64,000 bases of DNA from contig NZ_NSGG01000012.1 of the NCBI RefSeq assembly GCF_002295065.1, forward strand, positions 124,001 through 188,000. Direction: 5' to 3'. This document shows, in pieces, positions 26,022 through 35,453 of this stretch. The notes beneath the pieces are model-generated. The model worked only from the letters and a program-made list of their open reading frames with translations, was not told the origin of the DNA and did no database searches. Position numbers and translations under genes: made by a program. How positions within the stretch are numbered: the first letter of the stretch is position 1; each line of letters starts with the position of its first letter. The stretch comes from Mesorhizobium sp. WSM3859 (lineage in GTDB: Bacteria > Pseudomonadota > Alphaproteobacteria > Rhizobiales > Rhizobiaceae).

Positions 26022-26327
26022 TCAGCGGCAAACTCGCGAAATCGTGTTGCCGACCGCTTCCATTCGACATGTCTGATCATATACCGGCACGTTGGGCTGA
26101 GGCTGGCGCGCGGTCGGCCGGTCGAGCTCACGATAGATTTGTTGCTGCTGCTGGTATTGCTGCCGCTGCAATTGGTTCTGCAACTGCTGCAGTTGGTTCT
26201 GCTGCACCAATGCGTTGCGGTTCGTCGGGATGACGACCTGGGCCGACACGCCGGAAGCCATGCCCACCAGGCCGGTGGCCGCCAGGGCAGCTGAAATCAG
26301 AAACGTCGACAGGTAGCGGGACGACAT
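26022..26327 (-). CDS. Small exported glutamine-rich protein
   Basis: I do not recognise a named family. The 101-residue product has a signal peptide (YLSTFLISAALAATGLVGMA ending VSAQ), then a Gln-rich helical stretch (about 40-65) made of QQLQNQLQRQQ and QQQQQIY units likely to form a coiled coil, and a C-terminal pair of Cys residues (QTCRMEAVGNTISRVCR) that could form a disulfide. The start is chosen at MSSRYLST next to the signal sequence. It is divergent from ialB. Confidence 0.75.
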   Translation of the reverse strand: MSSRYLSTFLISAALAATGLVGMASGVSAQVVIPTNRNALVQQNQLQQLQNQLQRQQYQQQQQIYRELDRPTARQPQPNVPVYDQTCRMEAVGNTISRVCR

Positions 26328-26529
26328 GGCTTCTTTGTCCGCATGAAAAACAGAACCTCGATCTAATATAGGGTGTTCGACCGGCGGTGCCATGGTCAGC
26401 TGATCGATTGTCATGCCAAAGAAAACCCGGCCCGTGCCCCAGCATTGCACTTGACGGCGGCGACGGCTGGCGGCTCTAACAGCGGCTCCGCCCGTCCGCG
26501 CGACTGGCCGGTTGGCAAAGAGGGATTCG

Positions 26530-27114
26530 ATGAAAATCAGGTATAAGTTCGCCATAGCGATGCTGGCCGTCGCGAGTATCGTCGGTCTGCCGGCATTTGC
26601 GGCGCAGAACAAGGGCGACAAGGTTGCCGCTCAGCCCGCCGACGCGGCGGCCAAGCCGCAGTTGCCGGGCGGCGCCTCGGCGCTGTCGGAAACGCATGGC
26701 GACTGGACGGTCAATTGCCAGGTCACCGGCACCAACAAGGTCTGCAGCCTGTCGCATCAGCAGTTCAACAAGCAAAGCGGCCAGCGGCTGCTGGCGATCG
26801 AATTGACGACCAAGACCGGTCAGGACGCCGCGGGCACGCTGGCGCTGCCCTTCGGACTTGCGCTGGCCAACGGCGTCGCGCTCGAAATCGACGACAAGAA
26901 GCTCGACGGCGCGCTGCAGTTCAACACCTGCCAGGCGGTGGGTTGCCTGGTGCCGGTGACGTTCGATGCCGATACCACGCCGCTGCTGCAGAACGCCACC
27001 ATGCTGAAGATCAACGCCACAGCGGCGGACACCTTGCAGCCGATCTCCTTCACCATCTCGCTCAACGGTTTTGGAAGCGCGCTTGCACGGACGGCGGATT
27101 TGTCGGCGGATTAG
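26530..27114 (+). CDS. Invasion-associated locus B family protein
   Basis: The 194-residue product has a signal peptide (about 1-25, FAIAMLAVASIVGLPAFAAQ) and an IalB domain with GDWTVNCQVTGTNKVCSLSH, FGLALANGVALEIDDKK and FNTCQAVGCLVPVTFD, including four Cys that probably form two disulfides. In Bartonella the family affects red-cell invasion; in free-living rhizobia it is a common periplasmic protein of unknown role. The ATG follows agaggg; an ATG six codons earlier is less well placed. Confidence 0.88.
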   Translation: MKIRYKFAIAMLAVASIVGLPAFAAQNKGDKVAAQPADAAAKPQLPGGASALSETHGDWTVNCQVTGTNKVCSLSHQQFNKQSGQRLLAIELTTKTGQDAAGTLALPFGLALANGVALEIDDKKLDGALQFNTCQAVGCLVPVTFDADTTPLLQNATMLKINATAADTLQPISFTISLNGFGSALARTADLSAD

Positions 27115-27142
27115 TTCGTTTTAGGCCGGCCGGCTGAATGCT

Positions 27143-27200
27143 TCGTCATCTCAGGGTCTCCGCGACGGAGCTTCGCTCCTGCTTCGCCCTGGGATGACGA
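27143..27200. repeat. Intergenic inverted repeat (TCATCTCAGGG...CCCTGGGATGA)
   Basis: Arms 27143-27156 and 27187-27200 match at 13 of 14 bases, with CTCCGCGACGGAG and GGAGCTTCGCTCC hairpins inside. It lies between the convergent ialB-type gene and kdpE and is of a type scattered through Mesorhizobium genomes. It may also end transcription. Confidence 0.7.
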
Positions 27201-27239
27201 CCTTGAGATGCTTCGGCCAACCACCACGGCTTGCCTCAG

Positions 27240-27932
27240 CTACTCCACCTCGCGCAGACGATAGCCGACGCCCGTCTCGGTGATGATGTAGCGCGGCTGG
27301 TCCGGCGTCTTCTCGATCTTCTGCCGCAGCTGGCGGACATAGACCCTCAGATATTGCACGTCGGTCGAGTCGTTCCAGATCTGCTTCATCAGGAACTGAT
27401 GCGTCAGCACCTTGCCTGCATATTGCACGAGCATGCGCAGGATGTCGTATTCCTTGGGCGACAGTTTCACTTCCTTGCCCTCAACCTTGACGATGCGCTT
27501 CACCAGGTCGACGGAGAGATCGCCGGTGTGGAACACCGGCTTCTCGCCCTGTTGCTGGAACTTGTGGCGCAGCGCCACGCGGATACGGGCGACCAGCTCG
27601 TTCATGCCAAAGGGCTTTGTCACATAGTCGTCGGCGCCGAGCTCGAGCGCCGAGACGATGCCGGCCTCGTCGGTGCGGCTGGAGAGGATCACGACCGGAA
27701 TGTCGAGCCCGTCGCCGCGCCACTTGCCGAGCAGCTCCAGGCCGGTCATGCCGGGCAGGCCGAGATCGAGCAGGATCAGATCCGGCCGTTCGGTCTGCAT
27801 GAGTTCGATCGCCGCCTTGGCATTCGGCGCCTCGGAGACCGTATAGCCCTGGCTGCCCAAGCCGACGCGCAGCAATTTGCGGATCGGCGGCTCGTCGTCG
27901 ACGACCAAAATGGAAACGGTCTGATTTGTCAT
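27240..27932 (-). CDS. kdpE: Two-component response regulator KdpE
   Basis: An OmpR-type regulator that activates kdpFABC on potassium limitation. The 230-residue product has a receiver domain with the phosphoacceptor Asp in LILLDLGLPGMTGLELL, the conserved Lys in DDYVTKPFGMNELVAR, and a C-terminal winged helix (VKLSPKEYDILRMLVQYAGK, YLRVYVRQLRQKIE). It overlaps kdpD by four bases and is the last gene of the kdp operon. Confidence 0.96.
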   Translation of the reverse strand: MTNQTVSILVVDDEPPIRKLLRVGLGSQGYTVSEAPNAKAAIELMQTERPDLILLDLGLPGMTGLELLGKWRGDGLDIPVVILSSRTDEAGIVSALELGADDYVTKPFGMNELVARIRVALRHKFQQQGEKPVFHTGDLSVDLVKRIVKVEGKEVKLSPKEYDILRMLVQYAGKVLTHQFLMKQIWNDSTDVQYLRVYVRQLRQKIEKTPDQPRYIITETGVGYRLREVE

Positions 27933-30652
27933 GCCGCATCATCCGTAAGGGGTGCGCCGAGCGCCGGCAAGTCAGCCGGCACGGGCATGCGGATGGTGAA
28001 TATCGCACCCGGACGGTCGGTGCGGTTGGCCGCCGCGATCGTGCCGCCCATCGCCTCGATGAAGCCGCGGCTGATCGACAGGCCGAGACCGGTGCCGGCA
28101 CGCACCTGGTCGCGTTTGCGCACGCGGTAGAAGGTGTCGAATATCCGCTCCAGGTCGCCCGGCGGGATGCCCGGCCCCTCATCCATCACCTGCAGGATGA
28201 TGGCGCCGTTGTCGACCCAGGCCTGCAGCCGGATGATCGAGCCGGGCGACGCGTATTTGGCGGCATTGTCGAGGAGGTTGAATAGTGCCTGCTCGAACAG
28301 CACGGGATCGAGCCTCAGCATCGGCAGGTCGGCCGGAATGTCGGTCTCTATTGTGTGCTCGGCGGTGATCGTCTGCGCCCGGTTCAGAGCCGAGCCGACG
28401 ACATCGCCGACATAATGGAGCGCGTAATTCGGCTCCATCGCGCCCGACTCGATCCTGGTCATGTCGAGGAGATTGGCGATGAAGCGGTTCAGCCGCTCCG
28501 ACTCGCTGACGACCGTCGACAAAAGCTCCGCGCGATCCTTTTCCGGCAGCGCCGGCGCGAATTCCTTCAGCGTGCCGGCCGCGCCCATGATCGCGGCGAG
28601 CGGCGTCTTCAGATCGTGAGAGATGGAGGTGAGCAGCGCCGAGCGCAACCGGTCCGCTTCAGCCGCGAGCCTGGCGCGGTCGACATCGTCGACGAGTTGG
28701 ACGCGCTCGATGGCCACCGCTGCCTGGTCGGCCAGGGCGTCGAGCAGGCGCTGCTGCTCAGGCGTCAGCAGCGGTCCCTGCTTGTCGTTGTCGAGGCCGA
28801 CCACGCCGATCGCGGTCCGCCCCGTCCGCAAGGGCAGATAGAGACGCTTTGCGCCGGGCAAGGTGTCGGCGCCGCGGCCGGCGGCGCGGTTGTGCTCCCA
28901 GGCCCAGCGGGCGGCCGCGATGTCGGCCTCGGCCAATGTATCGTCGGGCGGATAGCCGGCCTTGACGGTGATGGTGCCGTTTTCCGGCAGAAGCAGCACG
29001 ACACGGACTTTCAGCATCGAGGCGATCTGGAAGGCGGTGGCCCACAGCACGTCGTCGAGCGTGCCGGCGCCGGCGAGCTTCTTGGAAAAGGAATAGATGT
29101 CCTCGGTGGCGCGCGCCCGCGAGCGCGCGGCGGCGGCCTGGCGCTGCACGCGCGCCGTCAGATTGCTGGCGATCACGGCGACGACGACGAAGACGACGAA
29201 GGCTACGATGCTTTCCGGATCCCGGATCGTCAGCGTGTAGCGCGGCTCGAGGAAGAAGAAGTTGAAGGCAAGCGCGCTCACGAAGCAGGCATAGAGCGCC
29301 GGCCAGAGCCCGAAGGTCACAGCCGCGGTCAGCACCGCCAGAAGCAGGACGCTGGCGAGATTGCGGACATCCAGGAACTGGTCGAGGATCGAGCTGACGG
29401 CCAGCGCGCCGACGACATAGACGGTCGAGATCAGATAGGGCCAGATCTGGAAAGGCTTCTGCTCGGGCGCTGCCTTGACGCGTACCGGCGGGGCGTCGCC
29501 ATCGCGCTCAGCGCCCGAGATGACGTGGACGCTGATGTCGCCGGCATTGCGGATCAGGTCATAGGTGAGCGAGCCCTCGATCAGCTCGCGCCAGCGCGAG
29601 CGCGTCGGCCTGCCGATGACGATATGGGTAAAATTGTTCGTCGTCGCGTGGCGCACGATGTCCTGGGCGACGTTCTGGCCGGGAATGGTGGTGATCTCGG
29701 CGCCGAGCTGCTCGGCGAGGCGCAGGTTCCTGGCCAGGCGGTCCTTGTCTTCCTCGGACATGCCGGCCAAACGCGGCGTGTCGATGTGAAGCGCCGTCCA
29801 GGGCGCGCGCAGCCGGTCGGCGAGCCGGCGCGCATAGCGGATGCGGGCCGCGCCGCCAGGCTGCGAATCGACGCAGACGAGCACCCGTTCGCCAGCCGCC
29901 CAGGGACCGGGAATGGCGTGTGACTGCATGTGGTTGAGCAGCTGTTCGTCAACGCGCTGGGCGGTGCGGCGCAGCGCCAGCTCGCGCAGCGCCGTCAGAT
30001 TACCCGGCGAGAAATAATTCTCGATGGCGCGCTGCGCGGTGTTGGGGAAATAGACCTTGCCGTCCTGCAGCCGCTTGATGAGATCGTCAGGCGTGAGGTC
30101 GATGATCTCGATGTCGTCGGCCTCGTCAATGATGGAATCGGGAACCGTCTCGCGCACCCTGACGCGCGTGATCTGGGCGACGACGTCATTCAGGCTCTCG
30201 ACATGCTGGATGTTCAGCGTGGTGTACACGTCGATGCCTTGCGCCAGGATCTCCTGCACGTCGAGATAGCGCTTTGGATGCCGGCTGCCTGGCGCGTTGG
30301 TGTGGGCAAGCTCGTCGACCAGGACCAAAGCGGGGCGCCGCTTCAGGATGGCGTCGATGTCCATCTCGTCCAAGGTCTGGCCGCGATAGTCGACCAGGCG
30401 GCGCGCGATCACCTCATAGCCGTCGACCAGCGCCTGGGTTTCCTTGCGGCCATGCGTCTCGACGATGCCGATCACGACATCGACGCCGTCGGCGCGGCGG
30501 GCGCGGCCCGCCATCAGCATCTCGTAGGTCTTGCCGACGCCGGGTGCCGCGCCGAGAAATATGCGCAGGCGGCCGCGGCCCTCGCGCTCGGCATGCTCCA
30601 GCAGCGCGTCGGGGGAGGGGCGGTTCTCGGAGTCGGTCCTGTCGTCGGGCAT
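27929..30652 (-). CDS. kdpD: Sensor histidine kinase KdpD
   Basis: A potassium-limitation sensor kinase. The 907-residue product has the N-terminal KdpD domain with GAAPGVGKTYEML (Walker A) and DELAHTN, a universal-stress domain (about 255-375), four closely spaced membrane helices (about 400-500), a GAF domain, the phosphorylated His in SISHDLKTPLAAIMG, and an ATPase domain with NLLDNAAKYA, DEGPGIPPGD and GTGLGLSISRG. Start taken at MPDDRTDSE; an ATG four codons upstream (30664) is also possible. All catalytic parts are intact. Confidence 0.95.
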   Translation of the reverse strand: MPDDRTDSENRPSPDALLEHAEREGRGRLRIFLGAAPGVGKTYEMLMAGRARRADGVDVVIGIVETHGRKETQALVDGYEVIARRLVDYRGQTLDEMDIDAILKRRPALVLVDELAHTNAPGSRHPKRYLDVQEILAQGIDVYTTLNIQHVESLNDVVAQITRVRVRETVPDSIIDEADDIEIIDLTPDDLIKRLQDGKVYFPNTAQRAIENYFSPGNLTALRELALRRTAQRVDEQLLNHMQSHAIPGPWAAGERVLVCVDSQPGGAARIRYARRLADRLRAPWTALHIDTPRLAGMSEEDKDRLARNLRLAEQLGAEITTIPGQNVAQDIVRHATTNNFTHIVIGRPTRSRWRELIEGSLTYDLIRNAGDISVHVISGAERDGDAPPVRVKAAPEQKPFQIWPYLISTVYVVGALAVSSILDQFLDVRNLASVLLLAVLTAAVTFGLWPALYACFVSALAFNFFFLEPRYTLTIRDPESIVAFVVFVVVAVIASNLTARVQRQAAAARSRARATEDIYSFSKKLAGAGTLDDVLWATAFQIASMLKVRVVLLLPENGTITVKAGYPPDDTLAEADIAAARWAWEHNRAAGRGADTLPGAKRLYLPLRTGRTAIGVVGLDNDKQGPLLTPEQQRLLDALADQAAVAIERVQLVDDVDRARLAAEADRLRSALLTSISHDLKTPLAAIMGAAGTLKEFAPALPEKDRAELLSTVVSESERLNRFIANLLDMTRIESGAMEPNYALHYVGDVVGSALNRAQTITAEHTIETDIPADLPMLRLDPVLFEQALFNLLDNAAKYASPGSIIRLQAWVDNGAIILQVMDEGPGIPPGDLERIFDTFYRVRKRDQVRAGTGLGLSISRGFIEAMGGTIAAANRTDRPGAIFTIRMPVPADLPALGAPLTDDAA

Positions 30653-30705
30653 CAGTCCAATCATGGATTGCGCCGGGGACCGTGTCGATCCCCGGCGCGC
30701 GTGGA

Positions 30706-31269
30706 TCACTTCAGCTCGTCCAGTGCCAGGTTCAGCGCAAGCACATTGACCACCGGCTCGCCCAGGACGCCAAGCTCGCGAGCTTCGACATGGCCGTCGA
30801 CGAGCGCCTTAAGCTTGGCCTCGTCGACGCCGCGCGCCTTGGCGACGCGCGGCACCTGGAAATAGGCGGCCTCGGGGCTGATGTCGGGATCGAGGCCGCT
30901 GCCGGAGGTGGTGACGAGGTCCATCGGCACCGGCGCGTTCGGGTTCTCGGCCTTCAGCTTCTCGGCGTCGCCCTTGATGCGTTCGATCAGCCTCGGATTG
31001 GTCGGGCCGAGATTCGAGCCGCTGGAGGACGTCGCATTGTAGCCGTCGCCGGCGGCCGACGGCCGGCCGTGGAAATAGCGTTCGCCGACAAAGGCCTGGC
31101 CGATCAGGCTGGAGCCGATGACCTTTCCGTCCTTCTCGATCAGGCTGCCGTTGGCCCGGCTCGGAAACAGCGCCTGGGCGATGCCGGTCATGCCGATCGG
31201 ATAGATCAGGCCGGTCAGCACCGTGAAGAAGACGATCATGACAAAAGCGGGTCTGAGTTGCTTGAACAT
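30706..31269 (-). CDS. kdpC: Potassium-transporting ATPase subunit C
   Basis: KdpC stabilises the KdpFABC complex and assists nucleotide use by KdpB. The 187-residue product has one N-terminal membrane helix (FVMIVFFTVLTGLIYPIG), then RYFHGRPSAAGDGYNATSSS and SGLDPDISPEAAYFQVPRVA, which are KdpC hallmarks. It is 12 bases from kdpB. Confidence 0.96.
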   Translation of the reverse strand: MFKQLRPAFVMIVFFTVLTGLIYPIGMTGIAQALFPSRANGSLIEKDGKVIGSSLIGQAFVGERYFHGRPSAAGDGYNATSSSGSNLGPTNPRLIERIKGDAEKLKAENPNAPVPMDLVTTSGSGLDPDISPEAAYFQVPRVAKARGVDEAKLKALVDGHVEARELGVLGEPVVNVLALNLALDELK

Positions 31270-31281
31270 CGGGATAAATCC

Positions 31282-33375
31282 TTATGCGAGGCCGAGGGCC
31301 GTGACGATCAGGTCGATCGCCTTGATGCCGACGAAGGGCACGATGATGCCGCCCAGGCCGTAGACGAGCAGGTTGCGGGTGAGCAGCGAGCCGGCGCCGA
31401 TGGCACGATATTTCACGCCTTTCAGCGACAGCGGGATCAGCGCGATGATGATCAGCGCGTTGAAGATGATGGCCGACAGGATGGCGCTCTGCGGCGTCGC
31501 CAGATGCATGATGTTGAGCGCCTGCAGCGGTCCGGTGGACTGGCCGGGCGCGACATAGAAGACCGCGAACATCGCCGGGATTATGGCGAAGTACTTGGCC
31601 ACGTCGTTGGCGATCGAGAAGGTCGTCAGCGAGCCGCGCGTCATCAACAGCGCCTTGCCGATCTCGACGATCTCGATCAGCTTGGTCGGGTCGCTGTCGA
31701 GGTCGACCATGTTGCCGGCCTCGCGCGCGGCGACCGTGCCGGTGTTCATGGCGACGCCGACATCGGCCTGGGCGAGCGCCGGCGCGTCGTTGGTGCCGTC
31801 GCCGCACATGGCAACCAGCTTGCCCTTGGCCTGCTCCTCGCGGATCAGCGACAGCTTGTTCTCAGGCGTCGCCTGGGCAAGGAAGTCGTCAACGCCGGCT
31901 TCAGCGGCGATCGCCGCTGCAGTCAGGGGGTTGTCGCCGGTGATCATCACCGTGCGGATGCCCATCTTGCGCAGCTCGGCGAAACGCTCGGCTATGCCGC
32001 CCTTGACGATGTCCTTGAGGTGGACGACGCCGAGCAGGCGTCCGTCCCGCTCGACCGCCAGCGGCGTGCCGCCGGCCTTGGCGATCTCGTCGGCAACGGC
32101 CTGGAGATCGCGGATGGTGTCGCTTGTCGGGCGTGTGCCGTGGGCTGCGACGGTCGCCTGGTTGACATGGGCGAGCACCGCATCGACGGCGCCCTTGCGC
32201 ACCGACGAGCCGTCGATGTCGACGCCGCTCATGCGGGTCTGCGCGGTGAAGGGCACGAAAGCCGCGTGCAGGGTCGCCATGTCGCGGGCGCGGATGCCGT
32301 ATTTCTCCTTGGCCAGCACGACGATCGAGCGGCCTTCCGGCGTCTCGTCGGCGAGCGAGGCCAGCTGGGCGGCATCGGCCAGCTCCTGTTCGGTGACACC
32401 CTTGACCGGACGGAACTCGGTCGCCTGGCGGTTGCCGAGCGTGATGGTGCCGGTCTTGTCGAGGAGCAGCGTGTCGACATCGCCTGCGGCCTCGACGGCG
32501 CGGCCGGACATGGCAAGCACGTTGAAGCGCACGAGGCGGTCCATGCCGGCGATGCCGATGGCCGACAGCAGCGCGCCGATCGTGGTCGGGATCAACGTCA
32601 CGAACAGGGCAACCAGGATTGTCACCGGAATATAGCCGCCCGAGTAGGAGGCGAAGCTCGGGATGGTCGCGGTCGCCAGCACGAAGATCAGCGTCATGCC
32701 GACCAGCAGGATGTTGAGCGCGATCTCGTTCGGGGTCTTCTGGCGCTCGGCGCCCTCGACCAGCGAGATCATGCGGTCGAGAAAGGTATGGCCGGACGCG
32801 GCGGAGATGCGCACACGGATCCAGTCGGAAAGCACCTGGGTGCCGCCGGTGACGGCGGAGCGGTCGCCGCCGGATTCGCGGATGACGGGCGCAGATTCGC
32901 CGGTGATCGCTGCCTCGTTGACGGAGGCCACGCCTTCGATCACCTCGCCGTCGGACGGGATTATGTCGCCGGCCTCGACCAACACGACATCGCCGACCTT
33001 CAGGCTGGTGCCAGGCACCAGCTTGAACTTGGCGCGGTCGCCATTGGTGAGCAGCTTGGCCTGGGTCTCGGTGCGCGCCTTGCGCAGCGAGTCGGCCTGC
33101 GCCTTGCCGCGGCCTTCGGCGACGGCCTCGGCGAAATTGGCGAACAGCACCGTGAACCACAGCCAGATGATGATCTGCAGGGTGAAGCCGAGATCGCCGC
33201 CGCCGGAGATGAGATCCCGGATGAAAAGCACGGTGGTGAGCAACGAGACAATGGCGACGACAAACATCACCGGATTCTTGATCAGCGTGCGCGGGTTCAG
33301 CTTGCGGAAGGCGCCGCCGATGGCGGGCACAAGGATGCGGGCATCGACAATGCTCGCGGATTTGGACTGGCTCAT
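31282..33375 (-). CDS. kdpB: Potassium-transporting P-type ATPase subunit B
   Basis: The ATP-hydrolysing subunit of the Kdp pump. The 697-residue product has the P-type ATPase motifs EGVASVNEAAITGESAPV, LLDKTGTITLG with the phosphorylated Asp (about residue 310), and MCGDGTNDAPALAQADVGVA with SDPTKLIEIVEIGK. Start taken at MSQSKSASIV; the ATG overlaps the stop of the small ORF upstream by four bases. Length matches the family (about 680). Confidence 0.97.
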   Translation of the reverse strand: MSQSKSASIVDARILVPAIGGAFRKLNPRTLIKNPVMFVVAIVSLLTTVLFIRDLISGGGDLGFTLQIIIWLWFTVLFANFAEAVAEGRGKAQADSLRKARTETQAKLLTNGDRAKFKLVPGTSLKVGDVVLVEAGDIIPSDGEVIEGVASVNEAAITGESAPVIRESGGDRSAVTGGTQVLSDWIRVRISAASGHTFLDRMISLVEGAERQKTPNEIALNILLVGMTLIFVLATATIPSFASYSGGYIPVTILVALFVTLIPTTIGALLSAIGIAGMDRLVRFNVLAMSGRAVEAAGDVDTLLLDKTGTITLGNRQATEFRPVKGVTEQELADAAQLASLADETPEGRSIVVLAKEKYGIRARDMATLHAAFVPFTAQTRMSGVDIDGSSVRKGAVDAVLAHVNQATVAAHGTRPTSDTIRDLQAVADEIAKAGGTPLAVERDGRLLGVVHLKDIVKGGIAERFAELRKMGIRTVMITGDNPLTAAAIAAEAGVDDFLAQATPENKLSLIREEQAKGKLVAMCGDGTNDAPALAQADVGVAMNTGTVAAREAGNMVDLDSDPTKLIEIVEIGKALLMTRGSLTTFSIANDVAKYFAIIPAMFAVFYVAPGQSTGPLQALNIMHLATPQSAILSAIIFNALIIIALIPLSLKGVKYRAIGAGSLLTRNLLVYGLGGIIVPFVGIKAIDLIVTALGLA

Positions 33376-33608
33376 TTCGAGGCTCCAGTATCGGTTATGT
33401 TGGACGGCGCCGGGTGTTCGGTCTTCGGGAGGAGGTGCGGAAGGCCGACGGCCAGCAGCCACAGCACGAACAGCACAGCCGCCATGCCGAGAAAGGTTGA
33501 AAGGGTGGGGAAAGGACGAGGCTTCTCGTCCCTTCCGTTGTCGGGCGATCCGTCACCAGGCTGGTGAGGATCGTTCCGAAGGATGTCGTTGAAGCGGAGC
33601 ATGGCCAT
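33372..33608 (-). CDS. Small membrane protein encoded between kdpA and kdpB
   Basis: A 78-residue product that I cannot assign to a family. A polar N-terminal half (LRNDPHQPGDGSPDNGRDEK) precedes one membrane helix (about 38-58, FLGMAAVLFVLWLLAVGLPH) and a short tail. Start is the ATG two bases after the kdpA stop; the next ATG six bases on is equally possible. Its stop overlaps the kdpB ATG (ATGA). Coupling on both sides argues that it is translated at a fixed ratio with the pump and is a candidate accessory subunit. Not present in the E. coli operon. Confidence 0.7.
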   Translation of the reverse strand: MAMLRFNDILRNDPHQPGDGSPDNGRDEKPRPFPTLSTFLGMAAVLFVLWLLAVGLPHLLPKTEHPAPSNITDTGASK

Positions 33609-33609
33609 C

Positions 33610-35313
33610 TCAGAAAGTCTGTCCATGGATCATCGCCAGGTGTTCGACGATCGGACCGACGGCGAGCGACGGAAAGAAGGTGAGGCCGCCGACGATGATG
33701 ATGACGCCGACCAGCAGGCCGACGAACAGCGTGCCGTCGGTCGGGAAGGTGCCCGCCGAAGCAGGCACGGTCTTCTTCGCCGCCAGCGAGCCGGCAATCG
33801 CCAGAGCCGGGATGATGACCAGGAAGCGGCCCATCAGCATGCCGATGGCCATGGTCAGGTTGTACCAAGGCGTATTGCCGGTGAGGCCGCCGAAGGCCGA
33901 GCCGTTGTTGGCGGCCGCCGAGGTATAGGCATAGAGCACTTCGGTGAAGCCATGCGGGCCGCCATTGGCGATCGAGGCGACGGCGCTCGGCAGGACCACG
34001 GCGATGGCCGTGAAGATCAGCATGGCCAGTGGCAGGCACAGGATGGCGAGCATCGCCATCTTGACCTCCCTGGCCTCGATCTTCTTGCCGAGATATTCCG
34101 GCGTGCGGCCGACCATCAGGCCGGCAACGAAAACGGCGATGACGACAAACATCAGAATGCCGTAGAAACCGGCGCCGACGCCGCCGACGATGACTTCGCC
34201 AAGTTGCATGTTGATGAGCGGGATCATGCCCCCGAGCGCGGTGAAGCTATCGTGCATGGCGTTGACGGCGCCGCAGGAGGCAGCCGTGGTGATAACCGCG
34301 AACAGTGCCGAGGCGGCAATGCCGAAGCGGGTCTCCTTGCCTTCCATGTTGCCGCCGTCGATGCCGAGCGCATGGACCAGCGGGTTGCCCGCGGCCTCGG
34401 CCCAGTAGCAGACGATGACGCCGATTATGAACAGCGCCCCCATCGAGGCGAGGATCGCCCAGCCCTGGCGCTGATTGCCGACCATGCGGCCGAAGACGTT
34501 GGTGAGGCCGGCGCCGAGCGCGAAGATCGTCAGCATCTGGATCATGTTCGAGATCGCATCCGGATTCTCGAACGGATGCGCGGCATTGGCGTTGAAGAAG
34601 CCGCCGCCATTGGTGCCGAGCATCTTGATGGCGATCTGCGAGGCGACCGGGCCGAGCGCGATGGTCTGCTTGGCGCCTTCCAGCGTGGTGGCGTCGACAT
34701 AAGGTCCAAGCGTCTGCGGAATGCCGAGCCAGACATAGACCAGCGTCAGCACGATGCACATCGGCAGGAGCACGTAGAGCGTGCAGCGGGTCAGATCGAC
34801 CCAGAAATTGCCGATCGACTTGCCCGAAGCACGAGCGAAGCCGCGGATCAGCGCGATAGCGATGGCGATGCCGGTGGCGGCCGAGACGAAATTCTGGACG
34901 GTGAGGCCCGCCATCTGCACGAGATAGGACATCGTGCTTTCGCCGCCGTAGTTCTGCCAGTTGGTGTTGGTGACGAAGCTCGCGGCGGTGTTGAAGGCGA
35001 GCTGCGGGTCGACCGCGCTCATGCCTGCCGGATTGTAGGGCAGCACACCCTGCAGCCGCTGCAGCGCATAGAGAACGAGAAGGCCCACAAGGTTGAAGAG
35101 CAGCATGGCCGTCGCATAGACGGCCCAATGCTGTTCTTCCTTCTCGCTTGTCCCGGAGAGACGGTAGAGGCCGCGCTCGATCGGGACGAGCACGGGCGAG
35201 AGCAAGGTGCGGTCGCCATTGAAGACGCGGTGCATGTAGAAGCCAAGCGGCTTAACGAGCGCGACGAGAATGGCGCAGTAGATAAGGATCTGTATCCAGC
35301 CGTAGATTGTCAT
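33610..35313 (-). CDS. kdpA: Potassium-transporting ATPase subunit A
   Basis: The channel-like potassium-binding subunit. The 567-residue product has about ten membrane helices and the four selectivity-filter-like repeats, for example TNTNWQNYGGESTMSYLVQM and GTNGGGFFNANAAHPFENPD, and TSAAANNGSAFGGL near the end. Length is normal. It follows kdpF and precedes the 78-residue ORF. Confidence 0.97.
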   Translation of the reverse strand: MTIYGWIQILIYCAILVALVKPLGFYMHRVFNGDRTLLSPVLVPIERGLYRLSGTSEKEEQHWAVYATAMLLFNLVGLLVLYALQRLQGVLPYNPAGMSAVDPQLAFNTAASFVTNTNWQNYGGESTMSYLVQMAGLTVQNFVSAATGIAIAIALIRGFARASGKSIGNFWVDLTRCTLYVLLPMCIVLTLVYVWLGIPQTLGPYVDATTLEGAKQTIALGPVASQIAIKMLGTNGGGFFNANAAHPFENPDAISNMIQMLTIFALGAGLTNVFGRMVGNQRQGWAILASMGALFIIGVIVCYWAEAAGNPLVHALGIDGGNMEGKETRFGIAASALFAVITTAASCGAVNAMHDSFTALGGMIPLINMQLGEVIVGGVGAGFYGILMFVVIAVFVAGLMVGRTPEYLGKKIEAREVKMAMLAILCLPLAMLIFTAIAVVLPSAVASIANGGPHGFTEVLYAYTSAAANNGSAFGGLTGNTPWYNLTMAIGMLMGRFLVIIPALAIAGSLAAKKTVPASAGTFPTDGTLFVGLLVGVIIIVGGLTFFPSLAVGPIVEHLAMIHGQTF

Positions 35314-35347
35314 TGGGATGGCTTTCCGTGCCTGGCGCCGGAGCGTT

Positions 35348-35437
35348 CTAAAAACGCTCGGGGCGGATGAGGGCGTAGGTGAGGTAGGCGAGCAGGAACA
35401 GGGTCACCGCGCCGCCAAGGATGTAATCAAGAAGCAT
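35348..35437 (-). CDS. kdpF: Potassium-transporting ATPase subunit F (29 residues)
   Basis: Translation gives MLLDYILGGAVTLFLLAYLT followed by YALIRPERF, one membrane helix with the KdpF C-terminal pattern (Y.LI.PERF). KdpF stabilises the KdpFABC complex. It sits 34 bases before kdpA. The gene is below usual length cut-offs and is easy to miss. Confidence 0.92.
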   Translation of the reverse strand: MLLDYILGGAVTLFLLAYLTYALIRPERF

Positions 35438-35453
35438 GATAGCGCCCTTCCGC

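Noticed and set aside
30274..33567. A 1097-codon open frame on the plus strand
   Set aside because: It is antisense to kdpC, kdpB and kdpD, which match their families fully. The translation is Arg/His/Asp-rich with no domain, as expected for a shadow frame in GC-rich DNA.
33583..35370. A 595-codon plus-strand open frame
   Set aside because: Antisense to kdpA; composition is low in hydrophobic residues and shows no recognisable domain.
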